This document shows, one piece after another, positions 55,151-63,747 of a stretch of 64,000 nucleotides of DNA; position 1 is the first letter of the stretch; each line of letters starts with the position of its first letter. The translations under genes and the position numbers were made by a program. The notes below the pieces were generated by a model. The model saw nothing but the letters and a program-made list of their open reading frames with translations, ran no database searches and was not told the origin of the DNA. Source of the stretch: Streptomyces sp. Mut1. GTDB taxonomy: Bacteria; Actinomycetota; Actinomycetes; Streptomycetales; Streptomycetaceae. The stretch spans positions 248,001 through 312,000 of the forward strand of contig NZ_CP120998.1 of the NCBI RefSeq assembly GCF_030719295.1, given 5' to 3'.

Positions 55151-57508
55151 GTGGCCGCCCTGGACTGCGATGTCGTCGTCGTCGGAGCGGGACCGGTCGG
55201 GCTGCTCCTCGCGGGCGAACTCAGGCTCGGCGGGGCGCAGGTGGTGGTGCTGGAGCGCCGGGCGGAGCCCGGAACGGAGTCGCGGGCGTCCACGCTGCAC
55301 GCCCGCACGATGGAGATCCTCGACAGCCGCGGCCTTCTGGACCGGCTGGGGCCCCTGCCCAACGACGTCATGGGCCACTTCGGCGGCATCCCGCTCGACC
55401 TGACCCTGCCGTCCCCGTATCCGGGGCAGTGGAAGATCCCGCAGACCAGCACCGAGGCCGCCCTGCGCGAGTGGGCGCTGTCCCTGGGCGCCGACCTGCG
55501 GCCCGGCCACGAGGTGACCGGGCTGACCGCACACCCGGACCATGTGACGGCCGAGACGGCGGGCCCGCGAGGACCGGTCAGCGCCCGGTACCTCGTCGCG
55601 TGCGACGGCGAGGACAGCACCGTCCGCCGGCTGACCGGAGCGGCCTTCCCCGGCGAGCCCGCACGCCGGGAGCTGATCCGCGCCGACGTCGCCGGTATCG
55701 ACATCCCCGCCCGGCGCTTCCAGCGGCTGCCCCGGGGACTGGCCATCGCGGCCCGCAACCCGCAGGGCGTGACCCGGGTGATGGCGCACGAGTTCGGCAC
55801 CCCGGCCCGGGAGCGGTCAGGGGCGCCCGGATTCGCCGAGATCCGCGACCTCTGGCAGCGGGTCACCGGGGAGGACATCGGGCACGGCGACGCCCTGTGG
55901 GTGAACTCCTTCGCGGACGCCGCCCGGCAGGTGGCCCACTACCGGCAGGGGCGGGTGCTGTTCGCGGGCGACGCCGCCCACCAGCAGATGCCCATCGGCG
56001 GCCAGGCCCTCAACCTCGGGCTCCAGGACGCCGCCAACCTCGGCTGGAAACTCGCCCTCCAGGTGACCGGGCGGGCCCCCGAAGGCCTGCTCGACAGCTA
56101 CCACACGGAGCGGCACGCGGTCGGCTCCCGGGCCCTCGGCAACATCAAGGCCCAGGCCCTGCTGCTCCTGGGCGGCGCCGAGGTGGAGGCGGTACGGGAG
56201 GTCGTCGCCGAACTCGTACGGCGGGAACCGGTGCGCGCCCACCTCGCCGCGATGATCTCCGGCCTCGATATCCGGTACGACACCGGCCCCGGTACCCACG
56301 AACTCCTGGGCCGCCGCCTGGCCCACGGCCACCAGGGGCACGGCTCCCGGGGCCTGCTGCGGCCGCACACCGACGCGCCGGACCGGGCGGCCGGGCTGCG
56401 GCGGGCCCTGGCCCCCTGGAGCGACCGGGTCGACCTCGTCACGGACGGTACGCCGGCGGCCGTCCCCGACCCGGGGGCCACCGTGCTGATCCGGCCGGAC
56501 GGATACGTCGTGTGGGCCGACGAGGAGCGGCCCCGGGGCGGCAGCGGCGAGGTGGAGCCGGCCGGGCTCGGCGCGGCCCTGCGGCGCTGGTTCGGCGAAC
56601 CGGCGGCGAGCGGGACCGCGTACGACCTCACCCGCACGCCGCATCGCACCCCCGCCCGCACCCAGTCCCCGCCCCCGGCCGCACCCGGCGGCCCGGCCGT
56701 CGGCGCACCCTCACACACCACCTCACATGGGAGAGACGCAGGTATGAACAGGTTCACGGGCAAGACGGCGCTGGTGACCGGTTCCAGCCGGGGCATCGGC
56801 CGGGCCATCGCCCTGCGGCTGGCCAGGGAAGGCGCACTCGTCGTCGTACACAGCTCCAGCGGCGGCCGGGCGGCGGACGACGTCGTCGCCACGATCGAGA
56901 AGGACGGCGGCAGGGCCTTCGCCGTCCGGGCGGAGCTGGGCGTGCCCGGCGACGTCCACGAACTCTTCCTCGGCCTGGAGCAGGGCCTGAAGGAACGTAC
57001 CGGCACCGTCGACCTGGACATCCTCGTCAACAACGCCGGGATCATGGGCGGCGGGGTCGCGGCCGACGCCACGACACCCGAGCAGTTCGACCGGCTCTTC
57101 GCGGTCAACGCCAAGGCGCCGTTCTTCGCGATCCAGCGGGCCCTGAAGAACCTGACCGACGGCGGCCGGGTCATCAACATCACGTCCGGGCTGACCCACT
57201 TCGCCAACCCGGAGGAGATCGCCTACGCGATGACGAAGGGCGCCGTCGAACAGCTGGCGCTGCACTTCGCCAAGTACCTCGCGCCGCGCGGCATCACCAT
57301 CAACAGCGTCGCGCCCGGCATCACGCGCAACGACAACCCGGTCTTCGACATCCCGGAGGCCGTCGAGCAGATGGGGCAGCTGTCTGCGTTCGGCCGGGTG
57401 GGCGAGCCGAGGGACGTCGCCGACGTGGTGGCGTTCCTGGCGAGCGACGACGCCCGCTGGGTCACCGGGGCGTTCCTCGACGCCACCGGAGGCACCCTCC
57501 TGGGCTGA
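55151..57508 (+). CDS. PgaM/UrdM-type fused FAD monooxygenase and ketoreductase
   Basis: A 785-residue fusion. Residues 1-495: FAD hydroxylase (VVVVGAGPVGLLLAGELRLG, VACDGEDSTVRRLTGAAF, RVLFAGDAAHQQMPIGGQA). Residues about 500-531: Pro-rich linker. Residues 532-785: SDR (TALVTGSSRGIGRAIALRLA, VNNAGIMGGG, NITSGLTHF, YAMTKGAVEQ). PgaM and UrdM share this layout, and the reductase half reduces C6 after hydroxylation or Baeyer-Villiger oxidation. GTG 55151 begins two bases after the aromatase stop. An internal ATG at 56744 can start the reductase alone. Confidence 0.95.
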   Translation: MAALDCDVVVVGAGPVGLLLAGELRLGGAQVVVLERRAEPGTESRASTLHARTMEILDSRGLLDRLGPLPNDVMGHFGGIPLDLTLPSPYPGQWKIPQTSTEAALREWALSLGADLRPGHEVTGLTAHPDHVTAETAGPRGPVSARYLVACDGEDSTVRRLTGAAFPGEPARRELIRADVAGIDIPARRFQRLPRGLAIAARNPQGVTRVMAHEFGTPARERSGAPGFAEIRDLWQRVTGEDIGHGDALWVNSFADAARQVAHYRQGRVLFAGDAAHQQMPIGGQALNLGLQDAANLGWKLALQVTGRAPEGLLDSYHTERHAVGSRALGNIKAQALLLLGGAEVEAVREVVAELVRREPVRAHLAAMISGLDIRYDTGPGTHELLGRRLAHGHQGHGSRGLLRPHTDAPDRAAGLRRALAPWSDRVDLVTDGTPAAVPDPGATVLIRPDGYVVWADEERPRGGSGEVEPAGLGAALRRWFGEPAASGTAYDLTRTPHRTPARTQSPPPAAPGGPAVGAPSHTTSHGRDAGMNRFTGKTALVTGSSRGIGRAIALRLAREGALVVVHSSSGGRAADDVVATIEKDGGRAFAVRAELGVPGDVHELFLGLEQGLKERTGTVDLDILVNNAGIMGGGVAADATTPEQFDRLFAVNAKAPFFAIQRALKNLTDGGRVINITSGLTHFANPEEIAYAMTKGAVEQLALHFAKYLAPRGITINSVAPGITRNDNPVFDIPEAVEQMGQLSAFGRVGEPRDVADVVAFLASDDARWVTGAFLDATGGTLLG
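56729..56746 (+). promoter_or_regulatory. Internal ribosome site and ATG for the free reductase domain
   Basis: GGGAG at 56729-56733 precedes an in-frame ATG at 56744-56746, exactly at the start of the SDR domain (codon 532). In PgaM an internal start of this kind yields a separate reductase that complexes with the full-length protein. The same arrangement is predicted here. Confidence 0.7.
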
Positions 57509-57558
57509 GCGGAGGCAGGGACGGAACGGGAGCCGGACGGAGTGAAGGAGCTCGGACG

Positions 57559-58998
57559 ATGCCCATGACACGCACTCAGGATTCCTTCGGCTCCCCGCCC
57601 GCCGCAGGGGAGCGGTGGAGCCCCCGGCTGTGGGGGCTGCTGTTCGTCCTGGCCGGGAACATGCTCATCGACGCCCTCGAAGTGTCGGCGATGATCGTGG
57701 CCATGCCGGCGGCGGGCAAGGCGCTCGGCCTGTCGCTGACCGGGGCGCAGTGGCTGATCACCGGCTTCGCCGTCGGCTTCGGCGGGCTCATCCTCTTCGG
57801 CGGCCGGCTCGTGGAACTCCTCGGCCGGCGCCGCGTCTATCTGTGGGCGCTGCTCGGCTTCGCCGCGGCGTCCCTGGCGGGCGGGCTGACCGACGAACCC
57901 GCCGTGCTGGTGGCCACCCGGATACTGAAGGGCTTCTTCGCCGCGCTGACCGCGCCCACCGGCCTCGCGATCATCGCCTCGGAGTTCCCGGCGGGGCGGA
58001 GCCGCGAGCGCGCGGTGTCCGTCTACACCCTCTTCGGCGGTTCCGGGTTCGCCGCGGGCCTGGTGCTGTCGGGTCTGCTGACCGCGGTCAGCTGGCGCTG
58101 GACCGTCGCCTTCCCGGCCCCCATCGTCCTGGTCCTGTTCGCCTTCGCCGTACGCCTGATCCCGCGCGGCCCCGCGCCCTCCGCCCCGCCCCCGGGCACC
58201 CCGCGCCACTTCGACGTGCCCGGTGCGCTCGCCCTGACCGGGGCCCTGGTGTGCCTGGTGCAGGGCATCGTCTCGGTGCCGGCCCACGGCTGGCTCGACG
58301 CGCGCGCGGCCGGCCCGCTGACGCTGGCCGTGGTGCTGGGCGCGCTCCTCGTCGCCGCGGAGCGCACCGCGCCCCGGCCGCTGATCCAGGGCCGGCTGCT
58401 GCGCAACCGCACGCTGCTCCGCTCGATGGCCGGGGCCGCCGCGCTGAACGGCGTGAACCTGGGGCTGCTGCTGATCCTGACGGCCCGGCTGCAGACCGGC
58501 CTCGGCTGGTCCCCGCCGCGCACCGCCCTGGCACTCCTGCCCGCCAGCGTGCCACTGGCCGTCACGGCACTGCTGTCCCGGAAGCTGATCGCCCGTTACG
58601 GCACCGCCCGGCTGATCACGCTGGGGGCGCTGGGCCCGGTCCTGGGCGCGGCGCTCTGCCTGCGCCACCCGGTCCCGGAGCGCTACGTCACCGACGTGCT
58701 GCCGGCCCTGCTGCTGGTCGGCGCGGGGTTCGTGCTGGCCTTCGCCGCGCTGAACACCCAGGCCACCTCCCGGCTGGCCGCCGTCGACCGGGCGGCCGCC
58801 ATCGGTCTCTACCAGAGTGCCGTGCAGGTCGCCGCCGTCGTCGTGCCGGCCCTGGCCGCGGCGCTGGCCGTCGGCCGGTCCGACGACCGCGCGGCGTTCC
58901 TGCTCGTCACCGCCGTCGCCGTGGCCGGGCTGCTCGCCGGGCTCAGCGGCTTGAGAGACGGTCGGGCCCGGGTCGAGAAACCATCCAGAGGAGAGTGA
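57559..58998 (+). CDS. MFS drug exporter 1 (DHA2/14-TM-like)
   Basis: A 479-residue transporter: LLFVLAGNMLIDALEVSAMI (TM1), GGRLVELLGRRRVYLWALLG (loop 2-3 motif A) and further spans to GLLAGLSGL; about 13-14 hydrophobic helices. It probably exports the polyketide. GAAGGAG precedes ATG 57559. Located between the fusion oxygenase and carboxylase genes in the same direction. Confidence 0.9.
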   Translation: MPMTRTQDSFGSPPAAGERWSPRLWGLLFVLAGNMLIDALEVSAMIVAMPAAGKALGLSLTGAQWLITGFAVGFGGLILFGGRLVELLGRRRVYLWALLGFAAASLAGGLTDEPAVLVATRILKGFFAALTAPTGLAIIASEFPAGRSRERAVSVYTLFGGSGFAAGLVLSGLLTAVSWRWTVAFPAPIVLVLFAFAVRLIPRGPAPSAPPPGTPRHFDVPGALALTGALVCLVQGIVSVPAHGWLDARAAGPLTLAVVLGALLVAAERTAPRPLIQGRLLRNRTLLRSMAGAAALNGVNLGLLLILTARLQTGLGWSPPRTALALLPASVPLAVTALLSRKLIARYGTARLITLGALGPVLGAALCLRHPVPERYVTDVLPALLLVGAGFVLAFAALNTQATSRLAAVDRAAAIGLYQSAVQVAAVVVPALAAALAVGRSDDRAAFLLVTAVAVAGLLAGLSGLRDGRARVEKPSRGE

Positions 58999-59005
58999 CG
59001 CACCG

Positions 59006-60595
59006 ATGTCCGTAACCGACACGACTCCGGCCCGGCGTACCGAATGGACGCTGTACGAGCGCCTGGAGGAACTCCGGCTGATCAAGGACGAGGCCCGGCA
59101 CGGCCCGGACCCGGCCGCCACCGACCGGCAGCACGCCAAGGGCAAGCTGACGGCGCGTGAGCGCATCGCGCTGCTGCTCGATGAGGGTTCGTTTCATGAG
59201 GTGGAGCAGTTGCGCCGGCATCGGGCGACGGGTTTCGGCCTGGAGGCGAAGAAGCCGTACACCGATGGTGTGATCACCGGGTGGGGCACGGTGGATGGCC
59301 GGACGGTGTTCGTGTACGCGCATGATTTTCGGATCTTCGGTGGTGCGCTGGGTGAGGCCCACGCGACGAAGATCCACAAGATCATGGACATGGCGATCTC
59401 GGCCGGTGCGCCGCTGGTCTCGCTGAACGACGGCGCGGGTGCCCGTATCCAGGAGGGCGTCTCGGCGCTCGCCGGGTACGGGGGGATCTTCCAGCGCAAT
59501 ACCAGGGCGTCGGGTGTCATCCCGCAGATCAGCGTGATGCTCGGTCCGTGTGCGGGCGGCGCGGCCTACAGTCCCGCCCTCACCGACTTCGTGTTCATGG
59601 TCCGTGAGACCTCGCAGATGTTCATCACCGGTCCGGACGTCGTCAAGGCGGTCACGGGCGAGGAGATCACGCAGAACGGCCTCGGCGGCGCCGACGTGCA
59701 CGCGGAGACCTCGGGCGTCGCGCACTTCGCGTACGACGACGAGGAGACCTGCATCGCCGAGGTCCGCTACCTCATCGGACTGCTGCCCTCCAACAACCGT
59801 GAACTCGCCCCGACCGTCCTGTCCGACGACCCGCACGACCGGCGGAGCGACGCACTGCTCGACCTGGTCCCCGCCGACCCCGGCCGGGTCTACGACATGC
59901 GCGCCGTCATCGAGGAGATCGTCGACAACGGGGACTTCTTCGAGATCCACTCCGGCTGGGCGGGCAACAGCCTCTGCGTCCTGGCCCGCCTCGGCGGCGA
60001 GGTCGTCGGCATCGTCGCCAACCAGCCGGCCACCACCGCCGGGGTACTGGACATCCGGGCCAGCGAGAAGGCGGCCCGCTTCGTCCAGTTCTGCGACGCC
60101 TTCAACATCCCGCTGGTCACACTCATCGACGTACCCGGCTTCCTGCCCGGCATCGAACAGGAGCACAACGGCATCATCCGGCACGGCGCGAAGCTGCTCT
60201 ACGCCTACTGCAACGCCACCGTTCCTAGAGTCTCGGTCGTGGTTCGCAAGGCATACGGTGGTGCCTACATCGTGATGGACTCAAGGTCCATCGGAACCGA
60301 CCTGTCTTTTGCCTGGCCCGGCAACGAGATCGCGGTCATGGGGGCGGAGGGCGCGGCCAACGTCATCTTCCGCCGCGAGATCAACAGCGCCGACGACCCC
60401 GAGGCGATGCGGCGGCAGAAGATCGAGGAGTACCGCTCCCAGCTCATGCATCCGTACTACGCGGCCGAACGCGGCCTCGTGGACGACGTCATCGACCCCC
60501 GGACGACCCGCGAGACCCTCATCGGATCGCTCGCGATGCTGCGCGACAAGCACGCCGAACTGCCCTCCCGCAAGCACGGCAACCCCCCTCTGTGA
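59006..60595 (+). CDS. Acyl-CoA carboxylase beta subunit, second copy
   Basis: A 529-residue carboxyltransferase with the same signatures as the copy at 20-21.6 kb (KGKLTARERIALLLDEGSFH, GPCAGGAAYSPALTDFVFM, KAYGGAYIVMDSRSIG). DNA from about 59165 to 59780 is nearly identical to the other copy, while the ends differ normally, which points to gene conversion or a recent segmental duplication. Codon third positions within this block are poorer in GC than the flanks. It supplies malonyl-CoA for the PKS. Confidence 0.95.
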   Translation: MSVTDTTPARRTEWTLYERLEELRLIKDEARHGPDPAATDRQHAKGKLTARERIALLLDEGSFHEVEQLRRHRATGFGLEAKKPYTDGVITGWGTVDGRTVFVYAHDFRIFGGALGEAHATKIHKIMDMAISAGAPLVSLNDGAGARIQEGVSALAGYGGIFQRNTRASGVIPQISVMLGPCAGGAAYSPALTDFVFMVRETSQMFITGPDVVKAVTGEEITQNGLGGADVHAETSGVAHFAYDDEETCIAEVRYLIGLLPSNNRELAPTVLSDDPHDRRSDALLDLVPADPGRVYDMRAVIEEIVDNGDFFEIHSGWAGNSLCVLARLGGEVVGIVANQPATTAGVLDIRASEKAARFVQFCDAFNIPLVTLIDVPGFLPGIEQEHNGIIRHGAKLLYAYCNATVPRVSVVVRKAYGGAYIVMDSRSIGTDLSFAWPGNEIAVMGAEGAANVIFRREINSADDPEAMRRQKIEEYRSQLMHPYYAAERGLVDDVIDPRTTRETLIGSLAMLRDKHAELPSRKHGNPPL

Positions 60596-60604
60596 CGGAG
60601 AACC

Positions 60605-60841
60605 ATGTCGGACATCCGGGTAATCCGCGGCTACGCTACTCCCGAGGAACTCGCCGCTCTCGTCGTGGTGTTGATGGCCCGGTCCGCCGCGGCCCAGCCC
60701 CAGCCCCTTCGCCCGTCCCGCCGCCGCGCACCCAACTGGCACCGCCTCGAACGCGCGCTGCGCCACAGCGGCGCCCGGGGCTGGGGCCGGGAGCAGGGAA
60801 CGGGCCGCACGCTCGCAGTGAGCTCCCCGGGCCGGACTTGA
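60605..60841 (+). CDS. Acyl-CoA carboxylase epsilon subunit, second copy
   Basis: A 78-residue protein: IRVIRGYATPEELAALVVVL, then MARSAAA and a basic tail with NWHRLERALRHSG. The EELAALVVVL helix is the AccE core. It follows the beta subunit by nine bases, the reverse order of the pair at 20-21.8 kb. It differs considerably from that copy, unlike the beta subunits. Confidence 0.85.
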   Translation: MSDIRVIRGYATPEELAALVVVLMARSAAAQPQPLRPSRRRAPNWHRLERALRHSGARGWGREQGTGRTLAVSSPGRT

Positions 60842-60920
60842 CTTCAGCCTTGGTTCAACGTTCAGACTCGGGCGGAAAGGCCCCAGGCCGTCTCCGCCCG
60901 GCCGGTACTAGAGGAGATAT
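60842..60920 (+). promoter_or_regulatory. Promoter region of the flavin reductase gene
   Basis: TTGGTTCAACGTTCAG (60851-60866) shares the ten bases CAACGTTCAG with the region upstream of the MarR and MFS genes (62033-62042). AGAGGAGATATAT precedes the reductase ATG, a strong ribosome site. Shared control by the MarR protein is suggested. Confidence 0.45.
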
Positions 60921-61505
60921 ATGTCCGCCGCACCTCTGCGCCTCGCCGTGATCAACAGCAGCGTCCGGGAGGGCCGGTTCGGCCCGACCGTCGCACGATG
61001 GTTCCTCACCCAGACCGAGCAGCGCGCGGACGTGGAGGTCGACCTGATCGACCTCGACGAGCACGCGCTGCCGCACCAGATGTCGCACTCGCCCAGTGAC
61101 GAGGTGGCCGCGGAACTGGCCCGGGTGTCGCCCCGCCTGGCCGCCGCCGAGGCCTTCGTCGTGGTGACGCCGGAGTACAACCACAGCTACCCGGCCTCGC
61201 TCAAGAACCTCATCGACTGGCACTCCACCCCGTGGCAGGCCAAGCCGCTCGGCTTCGTCTCGTACGGCGGCCTGGCCGGCGGCCTGCGGTCGGTGGAGCA
61301 CCTGCGCCCCGTCTTCGCCGAGCTGCACGCGGTCACCGTGCGCGACTGCGTGAGCTTCCACAACGTGTGGGGGCAGTTCGACGAGTCGGGAGCCCTCGTG
61401 GAGCCCACCGCGGCGAGCACGGCCGCCAAGGCCCTCCTCGACCAGCTGGTGTGGTGGGGCGTCTCGCTGCGCGAGGCCCGCGAGAAGCGCCCGTACGGGG
61501 CCTGA
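60921..61505 (+). CDS. NADPH-dependent FMN reductase (JadY/GilH-like)
   Basis: A 194-residue flavodoxin-fold reductase: RLAVINSSVREGRFGPTVAR (FMN phosphate loop), VVVTPEYNHSYPASLKNLID (conserved PEYN) and FVSYGGLAGGLRSVEHLRPV. It supplies free reduced flavin. JadY and GilH serve the JadG and GilOII ring-cleaving oxygenases, so this is the expected partner of the two AlpJ-like enzymes at 47-48.5 kb. Confidence 0.9.
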   Translation: MSAAPLRLAVINSSVREGRFGPTVARWFLTQTEQRADVEVDLIDLDEHALPHQMSHSPSDEVAAELARVSPRLAAAEAFVVVTPEYNHSYPASLKNLIDWHSTPWQAKPLGFVSYGGLAGGLRSVEHLRPVFAELHAVTVRDCVSFHNVWGQFDESGALVEPTAASTAAKALLDQLVWWGVSLREAREKRPYGA

Positions 61506-61521
61506 GACCCGGCAGGCCTAC

Positions 61522-61547
61522 CGGGCCGTCCCACCGCGGACGGCCCG
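61522..61547. terminator. Bidirectional hairpin terminator
   Basis: CGGGCCGTCC (61522-61531) pairs perfectly with 61538-61547 around loop CACCGC. It lies between the convergent flavin reductase and MarR genes, 17 and 21 bases from their stops. Confidence 0.75.
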
Positions 61548-61567
61548 TGGGCCCGACACCCGCGAAA

Positions 61568-61999
61568 TCACTGGTCGCCCTGCGCGAGGCGCACCAGCAC
61601 CTTGTGGAAGTCCTCGCGCTCAGCGGGGGAGAAGGCCGCGAACATGGTCTCGTTGGCCTGTTCGACGGCCCGGTCCATCTCCTCGAACAGCTTCCGGCCC
61701 TCCTCGGTACTCCTGACGAGGTTGCGGCGACGGTTGGCGGGGTCCGTTTTACGGGTGACGGCCCCGCGGCCCTCCAGGTCTCCCAGGAGCGCGACCATGT
61801 TTCCCGCGTCCAGGCCGAGGGCCCGCCCCAGGTCGGCCTGGGTGCACTCGCCGAGTTCGGCCAGGCCCGCCATCACGCGGTAGTGCTGCATCCGCAGACC
61901 GGTGGTGTCGAGGTATTCGCAGAGCAGCCGCTGGGCCCGCAGAGCGGCGCCGGAGAGCAGCCAGACATCCAGTTCGACCAGGCGTCCGTACAGGGTCAT
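61568..61999 (-). CDS. MarR-family regulator
   Basis: A 143-residue MarR protein: LRMQHYRVMAGLAELGECTQ, ADLGRALGLDAGNMVALLGD (recognition helix), VTRKTDPANRRRNLVRSTEE (wing). ATG 61999 gives MTLYGRLVELDVWLL. Divergent from the MFS exporter gene, the classic layout for a repressor released by the exported compound. Confidence 0.9.
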   Translation of the reverse strand: MTLYGRLVELDVWLLSGAALRAQRLLCEYLDTTGLRMQHYRVMAGLAELGECTQADLGRALGLDAGNMVALLGDLEGRGAVTRKTDPANRRRNLVRSTEEGRKLFEEMDRAVEQANETMFAAFSPAEREDFHKVLVRLAQGDQ

Positions 62000-62030
62000 G
62001 CGGACGAGTCTACGGGACAGTGTTGCACCG

Positions 62031-62081
62031 ACCAACGTTCAGGCCATATCGTTATGCCGTACAACATTGGTCGACACAACA
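62031..62081. promoter_or_regulatory. MarR operator candidate between marR and MFS genes
   Basis: ACCAACGTT (62031-62039) is mirrored by AACATTGGT (62073-62081) with one mismatch, and a GACAC...GTGTC repeat follows at 62083-62099. These cover the divergent promoters. CAACGTTCAG here is repeated upstream of the flavin reductase. Confidence 0.55.
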
Positions 62082-62128
62082 AATGTGTCAGGGCCATCGG
62101 CCTGCCGTCACAGAAGTGAGAACTCGTC

Positions 62129-63628
62129 ATGGCTGAAGAGCACATCACCGCGCCCCGTGAGTCCGGCGCCGCCACCCCGGACGCCCGGCGCTGGCAGGCC
62201 CTGGTCTACATCGCCCTCGCCCAGCTGATGGTGTCCGTGGACAGCACCATCGTGAACATCGCGCTGCCCTCCGCACAGCGGGCACTCGACATCTCCGACA
62301 GCAACCGGCAATGGGTCATCACCGCCTACATGCTCGCCTTCGGCGGATTACTGCTCCTGGGCGGCCGGATCAGCGACACCATCGGCCGCAAGCGCGCCTT
62401 CCTCATCGGCGTCATCGGCTTCGGAGTGGCGTCCGCCATCGGCGGCCTGGCGGTCAACTCCGGGATGCTGCTGACCGCGCGGGCCCTGCAAGGCGCGTTC
62501 GGCGCCCTGCTGGCACCGGCCGGCCTGTCCCTGCTGGCGGTCACGTTCGCCGAACCCAAGGAGCGGGCCAAGGCCTTCGGGGTGTTCAGCGCGATCGCCG
62601 GAAGCGGCTCCGCCGTCGGCCTGATCCTCGGCGGCGTGCTGACCGAGTACCTCAACTGGCGCTGGTCCCTCTTCGTGAACATCGCCTTCGCCGTGGTCGT
62701 GGTGGCCGGCGCCGTCTCCGTCGTCCGCGACGAGGGCAGCCGCCCGCCCCGCGAGAAGCTCGACATCGCCGGCACCCTGCTCTCCGTCGCCGGAATCGTC
62801 GCCCTCGTCTACGGATTCACGCTCGCCGACAGCGAAGGCTGGACCGCCACCCCCACGCTGGCCCTCTTCGTGGCGTGCGTCGTCCTGCTGACCCTGTTCG
62901 TGGTCGTCGAGAAGCGGAGCAGCGCACCGCTCCTGCCGCTGCGGATCGTGACCGAGCGCAACCGGGCCGGTGTCTTCGCCTCCCAGGCACTCGCCGTGAT
63001 CACCATGTTCGGCCTGCTGCTCTTCCTGACCTACTACTTCCAGGAGATCCGCGGCTACGGCGCCCTCGCCTCGGGTGTGGCGTTCCTGCCCATGGTGGCC
63101 GGCATGCTCATCGGGGCGGGCCAGATCGCCAGCCGCATGATGCCGAAGACGGCCCCGCGCTGGATCATGGGCCCCGGCTTCCTCGTCGCCGCACTCGGCA
63201 TGCTGATCCTGACCCAGCTGGACGTCGACTCCTCCTACCCGCTGCTCGTCCTGCCCGGCCAGCTGCTGTTCGGCATCGGCCTCGGCATGGCCTTCACCCC
63301 GGCGATGAGCCTGGCCACCCACGGCGTCGAGGACCACGAGACCGGTGTCGCGTCCGCGATGATCAACGCCTCGCAGCAGCTCGGCGGCTCCATCGGCACC
63401 GCCCTGCTCAACACCATCGCGGCCAGCACCGCCGCCGCCTACCTGGCCTCCCACAGCGGCGGCTCCGGCATCGCGAACCAGGCGGCGGTCCACGGCTACG
63501 CCGTCGCCGTGTGGTGGACCGTCGGCATCCTGCTGCTGGCCGGCGCGCTGATCATGCTCACCAACAACCTGCCCAAGCCGCGGCAGGACGAGAAGGCGGC
63601 CGAGGACATCGCCCCCGTAGCCGTGTAG
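62129..63628 (+). CDS. MFS drug exporter 2 (DHA2 family) with a TTA codon
   Basis: A 499-residue 14-helix transporter: LVYIALAQLMVSVDSTIVNI (TM1 with the DHA2 motif), LLLGGRISDTIGRKRAFLIG (motif A), and AGSGSAVGLILGGVLTEYLN (motif C). It should export the polyketide and give self-resistance under the divergent MarR regulator. A TTA codon at 62348-62350 makes full translation depend on the bldA tRNA, tying export to development. Confidence 0.93.
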   Translation: MAEEHITAPRESGAATPDARRWQALVYIALAQLMVSVDSTIVNIALPSAQRALDISDSNRQWVITAYMLAFGGLLLLGGRISDTIGRKRAFLIGVIGFGVASAIGGLAVNSGMLLTARALQGAFGALLAPAGLSLLAVTFAEPKERAKAFGVFSAIAGSGSAVGLILGGVLTEYLNWRWSLFVNIAFAVVVVAGAVSVVRDEGSRPPREKLDIAGTLLSVAGIVALVYGFTLADSEGWTATPTLALFVACVVLLTLFVVVEKRSSAPLLPLRIVTERNRAGVFASQALAVITMFGLLLFLTYYFQEIRGYGALASGVAFLPMVAGMLIGAGQIASRMMPKTAPRWIMGPGFLVAALGMLILTQLDVDSSYPLLVLPGQLLFGIGLGMAFTPAMSLATHGVEDHETGVASAMINASQQLGGSIGTALLNTIAASTAAAYLASHSGGSGIANQAAVHGYAVAVWWTVGILLLAGALIMLTNNLPKPRQDEKAAEDIAPVAV

Positions 63629-63747
63629 GCGGCACAGCCGCACCCCATGAACGGCGACCGCCGGCGCCCCTCCCCCGTGGCGTCGGCGGTCGCTGCCGTT
63701 CGCGGCCCGCCCGCACGACCGGCCCCCGACGCAGCACAGGAGACCTC

